From Undibacterium sp. (lineage in GTDB: Bacteria > Pseudomonadota > Gammaproteobacteria > Burkholderiales > Burkholderiaceae_D), in assembly GCA_019752975.1 (NCBI GenBank), contig JAIELM010000174.1:1-6273 (forward strand): a stretch of 6,273 nucleotides of DNA. Reading direction: 5' to 3'. Under the pieces are notes generated by a model. It saw nothing but the letters and a program-made list of their open reading frames with translations. It was not told the DNA's origin and searched no databases. Below, one piece after another: positions 1 through 6,238 of this stretch (position 1 is its first letter; each line of letters begins with the position of its first letter). The translations under genes were made by a program, and so were the position numbers.

Positions 1-145
1 TAACGGACGCCACAAGATTCCCGATTAAATCCTAGTGAATGACATTAAATAGGGTGGAGTGTCCCTTCAATCTAGAAACGGTGACTGGACGGACATGAGT
101 GTGCATTTTTTCGGCTCTCTGGCTAGACATAATAAAATTGAGCGG
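1..145. other. Non-coding end downstream of the amidase
   Basis: I see no credible gene here. The stretch lies downstream of the amidase stop codon. It carries one arm of an imperfect inverted repeat (about 69-91) whose other arm is the last coding bases of the amidase, and a weak 4-bp AGGG/CCCT hairpin (51-66). No clear terminator with a T-run was found for the amidase transcript. Confidence 0.5.
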
Positions 146-165
146 TCAATCGCCGTTTCTAGGTT
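69..165. repeat. Imperfect inverted repeat spanning the amidase stop
   Basis: The left arm, 69-83, contains CTAGAAACGG (72-81). The right arm, 151-165, contains its exact reverse complement CCGTTTCTAG (153-162). Similarity continues with a few mismatches to about 91 and 142, giving roughly 19 of 24 matching positions. The right arm encodes the last residues of the amidase (about EPRNGD) and its stop, so the outer copy looks like an inverted echo of the gene's 3' end. The loop of about 60-70 bases is too long for an ordinary terminator. Confidence 0.5.
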
Positions 166-1630
166 CAAGTAAAGGCAAAATTTTGTCGGTGTACGAATCG
201 ATCGCTTTTCCGATTTTCAGTAGTTTGAAATCTTCATACCGTTTTCCAAGCAGCTGCACACCAATTGGTAAGCCTTGGCTATCGAGTCCTATAGGAAGCG
301 CCAAAACTGGGCTTTCTGTGAGACTGAAGGGGGTCGTATAGGCCTGCGTGGCCATGTAATAGTGAAGCTCGACACCATCGACTTTTAAAGGCTGGTTATA
401 GATATTGAAGTTTCCATACGCTTTACTGGCGAGATGATGATTAAACGCTGTCACCGCACTTACCGGACAAATGAAGACGTCAAAATCGGTCAAGAAATTC
501 TCCATAATATTGATCATCTTGTCCTGTATGCTCAGGGCTTCCATGTATTTTTCGACCGAATTTGGCTTCACAATATTTTGGTGCATAGGGACATTTTTAA
601 GCACACCTTTTGTGAATGGCAAGCCTAGCCATTTAAGAAAATTAGAAGTTTTGTAGCCGCCCTGCATGCCCACAAAACTACCCCAAGTTTTCCATGCCTG
701 TTCAAAATCGATTTCTGGCGTCACTTTCACAACCGTGGCTCCCGCGCGCTCCAATTTGGAAATGGTTTCCTGAATTTTTCGCTTGATGTCTTGCTCAACG
801 GGTACCCCAGCAAACTCATCCGCCCACGCAATTTTGATGTCCTTGATATCGATCTCATGCTCGCATTGAATTAAGGGAACCAGCCTTCTACTTTCGGGGG
901 TGGTCTGCGCAATAATACTCATCGCTAGCTCGAGATCCTCGATGTTTCTTGCGAGCGGCCCGGCAACGGCGAGGGATTTTAAGCCGTTCACTTTTTCATC
1001 TGGATCAGTCTGTATGCCTTGCAGAGACACCACGCCAAACGAGGGTTTGAAACCGTAGACTCCACAGTAAGCCGAAGGCAGCCGGATAGATCCAGCTAAA
1101 TCGTTACCAAAGCTAAGTGGTGTCATGCCCGTCGCCAACGCTGCGGCACATCCTCCACTGCTTCCGCCACTGGTTTTTGTCATATTCCATGGATTATTGG
1201 TTCTTCCGAATATCGGATTATCCGATTGCATGTCCATCGCCAAAACAGAGAGATTGGTTTTGCCGATCACGATCGCGCCTTCCGCTTTTAATAGCTTGAC
1301 GATCTGCGCATCATCGCCGGGGACAAGCTTTTCTAAGGGCTTGTAGCCAGCAGTCGTGCGTATTCCCTTGGTGTGATAATTGTCTTTGATGGTGATCGGC
1401 ACGCCGTGCAGTTTTCCCCAAAGCTCGCCCTTAGCAAGGGCAATATCAGCGTCTTTGGCACTTTGTAATGCCGCAGTTTTTTCTATCGTCACGACGGCAT
1501 TGACGATGTGGTGGTGTTTTTCTATTTGCTCAAAAAAAGCCATCACCACTTCGTAAGAAGTCAATTTCCCTGAACGGATATCCTCCGCTAATGCGGTCGC
1601 GGATGAAAATAATATCTTGTTCTGTCCCAT
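146..1630 (-). CDS. Amidase signature (AS) family amidase
   Basis: This gene encodes a 494-residue serine hydrolase of the amidase signature family, which hydrolyses carboxylic amides to acid plus ammonia or amine. The full Ser-cisSer-Lys triad is visible: Lys82 in GVPITIKDNY, cis-Ser157 in the SGGSSGG loop (154-160), and nucleophile Ser181 in GNDLAGSIRLP. The conserved CGVYGFKPS strand follows at about 189-197. The C-terminal part has the usual ALPIGLDSQGLPIGVQLLG block (about 454-472). There is no signal peptide, so the enzyme is probably cytoplasmic. Length is normal for a stand-alone amidase. It is not GatA by context, since gatB and gatC are absent. The substrate cannot be read from the sequence. 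The start ATG at 1630 lies just before the expected N-terminus but has only a weak Shine-Dalgarno sequence (TTAGGC). In the oxyanion-hole motif the usual Gly-Gly-Ser is Ala-Gly-Ser. The gene appears to be its own transcription unit, cut off from the receptor gene by a strong palindrome. Confidence 0.9.
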   Translation of the reverse strand: MGQNKILFSSATALAEDIRSGKLTSYEVVMAFFEQIEKHHHIVNAVVTIEKTAALQSAKDADIALAKGELWGKLHGVPITIKDNYHTKGIRTTAGYKPLEKLVPGDDAQIVKLLKAEGAIVIGKTNLSVLAMDMQSDNPIFGRTNNPWNMTKTSGGSSGGCAAALATGMTPLSFGNDLAGSIRLPSAYCGVYGFKPSFGVVSLQGIQTDPDEKVNGLKSLAVAGPLARNIEDLELAMSIIAQTTPESRRLVPLIQCEHEIDIKDIKIAWADEFAGVPVEQDIKRKIQETISKLERAGATVVKVTPEIDFEQAWKTWGSFVGMQGGYKTSNFLKWLGLPFTKGVLKNVPMHQNIVKPNSVEKYMEALSIQDKMINIMENFLTDFDVFICPVSAVTAFNHHLASKAYGNFNIYNQPLKVDGVELHYYMATQAYTTPFSLTESPVLALPIGLDSQGLPIGVQLLGKRYEDFKLLKIGKAIDSYTDKILPLLEPRNGD

Positions 1631-1859
1631 GGCTTGCCTAACTTGTAGAGTGATTGAATTGATGAAGAAGAAAACACTAGTCGAGGAGCGCTATTTTCAA
1701 GCACTTGGGATATATTGGGAATGCGCATACGTAAATACATGCTATGCAAAAATGGATGCGTGGCCAGTTGGGAAGGTATTTGGCAAAGTAGCGAGCGGTC
1801 GACGTTTGAGTCTGTAGACGCTCCTATCTTTGCACGCTGGTTTCTATCTCATACCGATT
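1631..1859. other. Intergenic stretch upstream of the amidase, nothing firm
   Basis: This is the part of the 413-bp gap between receptor and amidase that lies outside element A. It must contain the amidase promoter, but no convincing paired -35/-10 was found on the minus strand. The short plus-strand reading frame that overlaps the amidase start here has no recognisable protein features and no good ribosome-binding site. I treat it as chance. Confidence 0.4.
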
Positions 1860-2027
1860 CGTAATTATTCAGCCCACTATGGCATCAATGAAAATCTTAA
1901 AACCCCTCAACGCCGAGACACAGAGACGCCGAGGAGCGCAGAGGTTTTCTCCGATTTTCTCTGAGTCTCAGCGTCTCGGCGTTGAGGGGTTTTTACGTTC
2001 AAGGCTATGGGCGGCTGAATAATTGCG
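1860..2027. repeat. Element A: nested inverted repeat, MITE-like
   Basis: This 168-bp element has two nested dyads. The outer terminal arms are 1860-1874 and 2013-2027 (core AATTATTCAGCC), which match at 14 of 15 positions. The inner arms, 1899-1919 and 1973-1993, are a perfect 21-bp inverted repeat built around CCCCTCAACGCCGAGAC. Beyond that, weaker pairing of GAG/CTC-rich sequence continues to about 1933 and 1958. No reading frame or transposase lies inside. The architecture and GAGACGC-type core resemble dispersed palindromic repeats seen in many proteobacterial genomes, and a related element lies at the other end of the window. I found no clear target-site duplication. Calling it a non-autonomous mobile element is inference; the dyads are directly visible. 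Confidence 0.7.
1899..1993 (-). terminator. Likely rho-independent terminator of the receptor gene
   Basis: The inner palindrome of element A starts about 50 bp past the receptor stop codon. Read on the minus strand, it forms a 21-bp GC-rich stem that ends in GGGGTTTTAAGATTTT, which is stem plus U-rich tract. The plus strand also ends in a T-run (GGGGTTTTT), so the structure could terminate in both directions. The large internal loop (about 53 bases, partly paired) is bigger than in a typical terminator. Confidence 0.5.
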
Positions 2028-2043
2028 AAAAAACTAAGGTGGT

Positions 2044-4188
2044 TTAGAATTTTACATTCATACCTAACCGCAAGGCACGTGGGGAACCAGGCGTGATGTT
2101 GGTGTTGCTATTGGCTGATGCATAGTATTTGGTATTGGTGAGATTCTCTATGTTCAATTGCAAGTTGAGGTTCTTGTTCCATACAAAGTAAAGCGCCGTA
2201 TCGATACGGGTGAAGGCTGGTAGGATCACGGTGTTGTCGGTGGACGGATAAATCTCGCCGCGATACGCCACACCACCACCTATACCCCAAGTGCTATTGA
2301 GTTCATAGCGATTCCACAGTGAAGCGCTGTGTGTGGGGACTTGCGCTATGGTGGCGCCTGCTTTGACAGTGGCGCTTTGGGTGCGGGTGATTTTTGCATC
2401 TTGGTAGGCATAGCCGCCCATCACGCTCCAATCACGCGTGATCTTGCCTGAGAGTGATAATTCCACACCTTTGCTGCGTTGACCGTCAACTAAGATGGAG
2501 CGGGTAGAATCACTAGGATCTGTGATCAAGACATTGCTGCGGTCAAGTTGATACACCGCGGCGCTCACGCTCAAGTCCTTTTGTACATCCCATTTCGCAC
2601 CGACTTCCAAGTTCTTGAATTTTTCTGGATCAAAGGCTTTAGTACTCGCCGTTAAAGAAGACAGTTGATCTCCTGCTCTGGGTGCAAACGCGAGACTATA
2701 ACTGGCATACAGAGACATTGCTTGCATAGGTTTGTAGACCAAACCAGCTCTAGGTGAAATCGGAGTATCCGTGACTTTGATTTTTTCAGCAGTGCGATTG
2801 TTGACAAAATCCATGCCAAAACTATCGCGGCGCAAGCCAATGATGGCTTGCCATTCTGGCGAGAATTCGATCTGGTCCTGTGCATAGACTGCGGCGATTT
2901 TTGCAACGCCATGATTATTCGCGTCGGTCGCAGCCTGCTTAAAGATGACGTTGCTGGTGATGGGCGTCGCTAGCGGCACATTGATGGCAGTAGCGGTAGC
3001 TGCGACTGAGGGAAAGTAACCTGTGTTACGGAAGTTGTCGCTGGTTTGTTGACCCAATTCTATGCCGACTAAGAACTTGTGCTGAATGCTGCCGGTCGCG
3101 GCGTTAAATTGTAGATCTGTTTGATTGAAAATATTCTTGCGCTGAGTGGCGTTGTTATAGGCGTTTAATGCCACGCTAGTGCCATTGCTGCTCACTGCGC
3201 CGGAAAAAATATTTTGATAAAACTTGTCGTAATCCGCAATGCGAGTGCGATTTTTGAGGCTGATACCAGCGCCAAAATCATGCTCTACTAAAGCTGAGAA
3301 AGCATTCACACGTGACCAGGTGGGACTCAGCGCGGCGTTACCAAAGAATGTCGAGGCGGCGACGACTACCGGTTTTCCCTGAAATGAAGGAATGCCACGA
3401 TCGGCAGTACGATCATCTCTAAAATGTTCAAAGCCGATTTGTACGCTAGTGTTGTCGCCAGCACGAATGGCGAAAGTAGGATTAATCCCAGCACGCTTAA
3501 GGTGAAAACCGCTACGATAACTATCTGAATTCTCGCTCATACCGGTCACACGAAAGGCGAGGTTTTGATTGATTGTTTGCCCCACGTCGGCAGTTGCTCG
3601 GCGCATATTCCATGAGCCGAGGGTGAATGTCGCTTCCGCAACTGGCGTCCATTGTGCTTGCTTGGTCACGCGATTGATCACACCACCGGAACCGCCACGA
3701 CCAAAGATCATGGCATTGGAGCCTTTTAAGGCTTCTACGCTGTCAATATTGTAAAAATCGCGGTAGTACTGCACATCGTCACGGATGCCATCAGCGAAGA
3801 AATCGCCAGTCGAGCTATTGCCACGAAATACCGCCGTATCGCGATTTCCTTCGCCTTGCGCAGTCACGACGCCAGGGACGTAGCGAATCACGTCGGCAAT
3901 ACTTTGCATCACTTGGTCGCGCATCAGTTCCTTGGTCACTACCGTGATCGCTTGTGGCGTATCACGTAGCAGCGTATCGGTTTTGGTGGCGCTAGTGCTG
4001 CTTTTGGCTACATAGGTTTTTTCGTTAGCGCTAGTGACTTGAACTTCGGGCAGTTTATTGTCCTGCTTGGTGGTTGTGGTGGCTGTAGTGGTTGTAGTAG
4101 CCGGGTTTTGTGCAAGTGCTGGCGCTGCTAGGAGGGCTAGTAGGGCAGGTAATGTGGCGAGGGTAAGTCCTGAAGTCGTGTGTTTCAT
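2044..4188 (-). CDS. TonB-dependent siderophore receptor (catecholate/Fiu-like)
   Basis: This is an outer-membrane, TonB-gated beta-barrel that imports ferric siderophores. It has 714 residues from the start chosen here. A signal peptide covers residues 1-26 (MKHTTSG, hydrophobic LPALLALLAAP, cleavage at ALA|Q). A Thr-rich linker follows (about 31-40), then a TonB-box-like LPEVQVTS (46-53). The plug has DTPQAITVVTKELMRDQ (about 76-92) and GRGGSGGVINRVTK (about 163-176). The barrel runs from about 185 to a terminal Phe in LRLGMNVKF, as outer-membrane proteins end. There is no N-terminal STN signalling domain, so it is a plain transporter and not a transducer. The DGIRDDVQYYRD and LKGSNAMIFGRGG stretches resemble receptors for monomeric catechols, but the ligand is not proven. 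An in-frame ATG at 4254 would add 22 residues; I reject it because it overlaps the -10 box and precedes the signal peptide. A Fur-like site in the promoter predicts iron repression. Confidence 0.9.
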   Translation of the reverse strand: MKHTTSGLTLATLPALLALLAAPALAQNPATTTTTATTTTKQDNKLPEVQVTSANEKTYVAKSSTSATKTDTLLRDTPQAITVVTKELMRDQVMQSIADVIRYVPGVVTAQGEGNRDTAVFRGNSSTGDFFADGIRDDVQYYRDFYNIDSVEALKGSNAMIFGRGGSGGVINRVTKQAQWTPVAEATFTLGSWNMRRATADVGQTINQNLAFRVTGMSENSDSYRSGFHLKRAGINPTFAIRAGDNTSVQIGFEHFRDDRTADRGIPSFQGKPVVVAASTFFGNAALSPTWSRVNAFSALVEHDFGAGISLKNRTRIADYDKFYQNIFSGAVSSNGTSVALNAYNNATQRKNIFNQTDLQFNAATGSIQHKFLVGIELGQQTSDNFRNTGYFPSVAATATAINVPLATPITSNVIFKQAATDANNHGVAKIAAVYAQDQIEFSPEWQAIIGLRRDSFGMDFVNNRTAEKIKVTDTPISPRAGLVYKPMQAMSLYASYSLAFAPRAGDQLSSLTASTKAFDPEKFKNLEVGAKWDVQKDLSVSAAVYQLDRSNVLITDPSDSTRSILVDGQRSKGVELSLSGKITRDWSVMGGYAYQDAKITRTQSATVKAGATIAQVPTHSASLWNRYELNSTWGIGGGVAYRGEIYPSTDNTVILPAFTRIDTALYFVWNKNLNLQLNIENLTNTKYYASANSNTNITPGSPRALRLGMNVKF

Positions 4189-4253
4189 ATGGTTCTCATC
4201 TAATGGCAAATTCTGTGCGGCAAGCGGATACAAGCTTAAACCGAGTAAATGCA

Positions 4254-4283
4254 ATTATAAATGAGAATTGTTAGCATTAGCAA
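4254..4283 (-). promoter_or_regulatory. Sigma70-like promoter of the siderophore receptor
   Basis: On the minus strand there is a -35 element TTGCTA (4278-4283), an 18-bp spacer and a perfect -10 TATAAT (4254-4259). Transcription should start near 4247, giving a leader of about 59 nt before the ATG at 4188. Just before that ATG lies a modest ribosome-binding site, GATGAGAACCAT. Confidence 0.7.
4262..4276 (-). promoter_or_regulatory. Fur box in the receptor promoter
   Basis: TGAGAATTGTTAGCA (plus strand) matches the 7-1-7 Fur consensus TGATAAT-N-ATTATCA at 12 of 14 positions. It lies wholly between the -35 and -10 elements, so bound Fe-Fur would block RNA polymerase. The receptor is a classic Fur target, which strengthens the call. 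Binding itself is inferred. Confidence 0.7.
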
Positions 4284-4409
4284 TTGGCGATGATGAAAAT
4301 TAGTTTTTTAAATTTAGTTAATGGAATTATTTGTGGCGCAAGAAGATTAAAACCTTCTGACGCAAGAGCGGCAAAAGAAGAATTTGATCCCCATAGAAAG
4401 CCTAGCAAA

Positions 4410-5072
4410 TTACAGTCTTGTTGAAGTTGTTGTGCTCATCGACTTGAGGATGTCAGCCATATTTTCTTGTAATACACTGCGCACGGTATCGACCACAATT
4501 TGGGTATTGCGCTCAATTTCGATATTGAGTAAATCGCCGACTTTTTTTTCTGCAAATACGGTCATGCGTAAGGTCTCGGGGATCAGCCAGACTTCAAACC
4601 ATGCTTGTTCACGATCGACCTCGGCGATGGTCAAACTAGCGCCGTTGATGGCGATATAGCCTTTGGAAAAAATATATCCTAGCCATAGTTTAGGCACTGT
4701 GATGCGTAGCACCACATTGTTTTCTAAGTGCCGTACTTGGCTTAATTGGGCGGTGAAATCAATATGGCCGGACAGCGGATGCCCGCCAATTTCTGCACCT
4801 TGTTTGGCCGCGCGTTCTACATTGACTCGTGCACCTTGGGCGTACTGGCCTAGGGTAGTGACGTTTAGGGTTTGTTGCATAATGTCGAATTCGGCGGTGT
4901 TTTCATCTGGCAAACGCGTGACAGTGAGACACACGCCGTCGGTGGCAACGCTGGCGCCGATAGCTAGGTCCTGACAAAATCCCTTAGGGAAAGCGATTTG
5001 CACGGTGCGCAAACCAGTTTGGTCAACAATTTTTTGTAAGCTGGCGACAGCTTGTACGATACCTGTAAACAT
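4410..5072 (-). CDS. ribE: Riboflavin synthase alpha chain
   Basis: This gene encodes the cytoplasmic enzyme that dismutates two 6,7-dimethyl-8-ribityllumazine molecules into riboflavin and a pyrimidinedione, the last step of riboflavin synthesis. It has 220 residues in two lumazine-binding repeats (about 1-98 and 99-200). Diagnostic residues are present: N-terminal MFTGIV with Phe2, Ser41 and Cys48 in GASVATDGVCLTV, His98 and His103 in GGHPLSGH, and Ser146 in INGASLTI. The residue aligned with E. coli Asp185 is Glu187 (NIEIE), a conservative change. The C-terminal tail (about 200-220) resembles the E. coli type. With these residues it is an enzyme and not a lumazine-binding antenna protein. 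The start is fixed by MFTGIV and by a good Shine-Dalgarno sequence, GGAAG, four bases before the ATG. The gene follows lysR by 27 bp on the same strand, so co-transcription is plausible. No other rib genes and no FMN riboswitch are visible nearby. The E. coli name for this gene is ribC or ribE. Confidence 0.93.
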   Translation of the reverse strand: MFTGIVQAVASLQKIVDQTGLRTVQIAFPKGFCQDLAIGASVATDGVCLTVTRLPDENTAEFDIMQQTLNVTTLGQYAQGARVNVERAAKQGAEIGGHPLSGHIDFTAQLSQVRHLENNVVLRITVPKLWLGYIFSKGYIAINGASLTIAEVDREQAWFEVWLIPETLRMTVFAEKKVGDLLNIEIERNTQIVVDTVRSVLQENMADILKSMSTTTSTRL

Positions 5073-5099
5073 AGAACTTCCAAAAATTAAAATCGAACG

Positions 5100-6047
5100 C
5101 TATTTCGGCACAAACATTTCATGCGTCATGTTAATGAAATGATCGCGCAACCATTTATGTGCTGGATTGCGGGCATCTCTTTCATGCCATAACATATCTA
5201 CGTGCACGTCTGGGGTAGGGAAGGGGAGTTCTTTCCAAACTAGGGAATCACTCATTCCAGTTGAGGCGATAAAGTGATACGGTAAGACCGTGAAGAGATC
5301 GGAGTTGGCCACTACTTTGCCACCTGTAAAAAATTGATTCACGGTGAGTAAAATCCGGCGTTCGCGACCCATTTTCATGAGCTCATCATCGATTAGGCCA
5401 TGGGCTCGTCCAGAAAAACTGACTAGGCAATGGTTGGCCTGACAGTATTGATCGAGTGTCAGTTCTTGATGAGCGAGTGGATGATTTTTACTCATTACGC
5501 AGACATAATGTCCAGAATATAATCGCTCATGACGTATCGGGCTATGCGCCGCGCCCTGCCCCCCTGAGAGTTGCGCTACCACGCCAGGGAAAAAACCTAC
5601 TGCCATATCGATGTCGCCATGAATTAGCATAGGACGCGGTTCACGCGTGGTCAGTGGCACCATGCGCGCATTCATATGCGGCGCTTCGCGCTCAAAGGCG
5701 GTGATTAAGGTGGGCATCCATAACGCGGCGGTAGCATCTGACATGGCCATCCTAAAGGTGGCGATCGCTTTGGATGGATCAAAGCTAGTTGGTGCTATCG
5801 CCGCTTCTAAACTAGCCAGCGCTTCACGTACCGCAGGCCATAAAATCTCGGCACGCGGAGTGGGTTTGACACCATAGGCGGTGCGTATCAATAATTCGTC
5901 GTTTAAAGAATAGCGTAGGCGTTTAATGGCATTGGATACCGCAGGTTGGGTCATTGCCAATTTATCCGCTGCTCGAGTCAGATTTTGCTCGACCATGACA
6001 GTATCAAAGACACGCAGTAAGTTGAGATCTAAGGTGAGAAAATTCAT
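5100..6047 (-). CDS. LysR-type transcriptional regulator (NodD/NahR-like)
   Basis: This gene encodes a 315-residue DNA-binding regulator. The N-terminal winged helix-turn-helix spans about 8-66, with LTRAADKLAMTQPAVSNAIK (23-42) as the recognition region. A linker helix follows (about 67-92), then a periplasmic-binding-protein-like effector domain (about 95-310). The C-terminal MLWHERDARNPAHKWLRDHF pattern is typical of the NodD/NahR/DntR branch, whose members often sense aromatic compounds. The effector here is unknown. The start ATG is supported by an AAGG Shine-Dalgarno sequence (6054-6057) six bases upstream. No divergent partner gene begins within the window, so its target could be beyond the right edge, or the downstream ribE. 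Element B ends only about 30 bp upstream of the start codon, so the promoter probably lies inside or next to that repeat. Confidence 0.9.
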   Translation of the reverse strand: MNFLTLDLNLLRVFDTVMVEQNLTRAADKLAMTQPAVSNAIKRLRYSLNDELLIRTAYGVKPTPRAEILWPAVREALASLEAAIAPTSFDPSKAIATFRMAMSDATAALWMPTLITAFEREAPHMNARMVPLTTREPRPMLIHGDIDMAVGFFPGVVAQLSGGQGAAHSPIRHERLYSGHYVCVMSKNHPLAHQELTLDQYCQANHCLVSFSGRAHGLIDDELMKMGRERRILLTVNQFFTGGKVVANSDLFTVLPYHFIASTGMSDSLVWKELPFPTPDVHVDMLWHERDARNPAHKWLRDHFINMTHEMFVPK

Positions 6048-6058
6048 GGAATGCCTTA

Positions 6059-6068
6059 TGCAATTGCA
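6059..6068. repeat. Perfect 10-bp palindrome before lysR
   Basis: TGCAATTGCA is a perfect palindrome 12-21 bases upstream of the lysR ATG, just 5' of the Shine-Dalgarno sequence on the minus strand. It could be an operator, but a palindrome this short can also occur by chance. Confidence 0.3.
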
Positions 6069-6077
6069 GCTTATTTT

Positions 6078-6238
6078 GTGATGATTTAGTCGCTATGGAA
6101 CGATCTCAAAATATAGGCGATAAAATATCACTGAGCGCAAAAGACGCTGAGAAAAGCTTAAATTCCTCTCGGCGATTTCTGCGGCTCTGCAGTAAACGCT
6201 GTTGAATTTTATCGTTCGCATAGGGACTAAATAGTCAC
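6078..6238. repeat. Element B: nested inverted repeat, MITE-like
   Basis: This 161-bp element has outer terminal arms at 6078-6104 and 6211-6238 that pair at about 23 of 27 positions with one gap (shared ATTTAGTC-CTATG-AACGAT). Next comes a perfect 9-bp dyad, CGATAAAAT (6118-6126) with ATTTTATCG (6206-6214). The core is an imperfect GAGACGC/CTCTGCGG hairpin (about 6130-6156 and 6165-6193) around AAGCTTAAATT. The left half carries about 17 extra bases between two CGAT copies (6101-6104 and 6118-6121) that the right half lacks. The layout of outer arms, AAAAT stretch and GAG/CTC core parallels element A, so the two are probably diverged members of one family. There is no reading frame inside. 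Confidence 0.65.

Noticed and set aside
51..66. AGGG/CCCT hairpin as the amidase terminator
   Set aside because: A 4-bp stem followed by ATTTAAT is too weak to support termination.
1617..1817. Small plus-strand reading frame of 66 residues between amidase and element A
   Set aside because: It overlaps the amidase start antisense, has no ribosome-binding site of note, and its composition shows no protein-like features.
1860..2027. CRISPR array or insertion sequence
   Set aside because: There are no regularly spaced direct repeats and no transposase reading frame, only nested inverted repeats.
2652..2912. Minus-strand 86-residue frame inside the receptor gene
   Set aside because: It is an out-of-frame shadow of the receptor coding sequence, which is intact and recognisable throughout.
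4189..4254. Upstream in-frame ATG giving a 736-residue receptor
   Set aside because: It overlaps the -10 element, precedes the expected transcription start and puts 22 residues before a clear signal peptide.
4336..4363. Possible terminator after ribE (AGAAG/CTTCT hairpin)
   Set aside because: The stem is only 5 bp plus 3 bp with an internal mismatch, and no adjacent U-run follows on the minus strand.
4663..4974. Plus-strand 103-residue frame antisense to ribE
   Set aside because: It lies wholly opposite a well-conserved riboflavin synthase and has no recognisable motif.
5073..5099. FMN riboswitch upstream of ribE
   Set aside because: The gap is only 27 bp, far too short for an RFN element.
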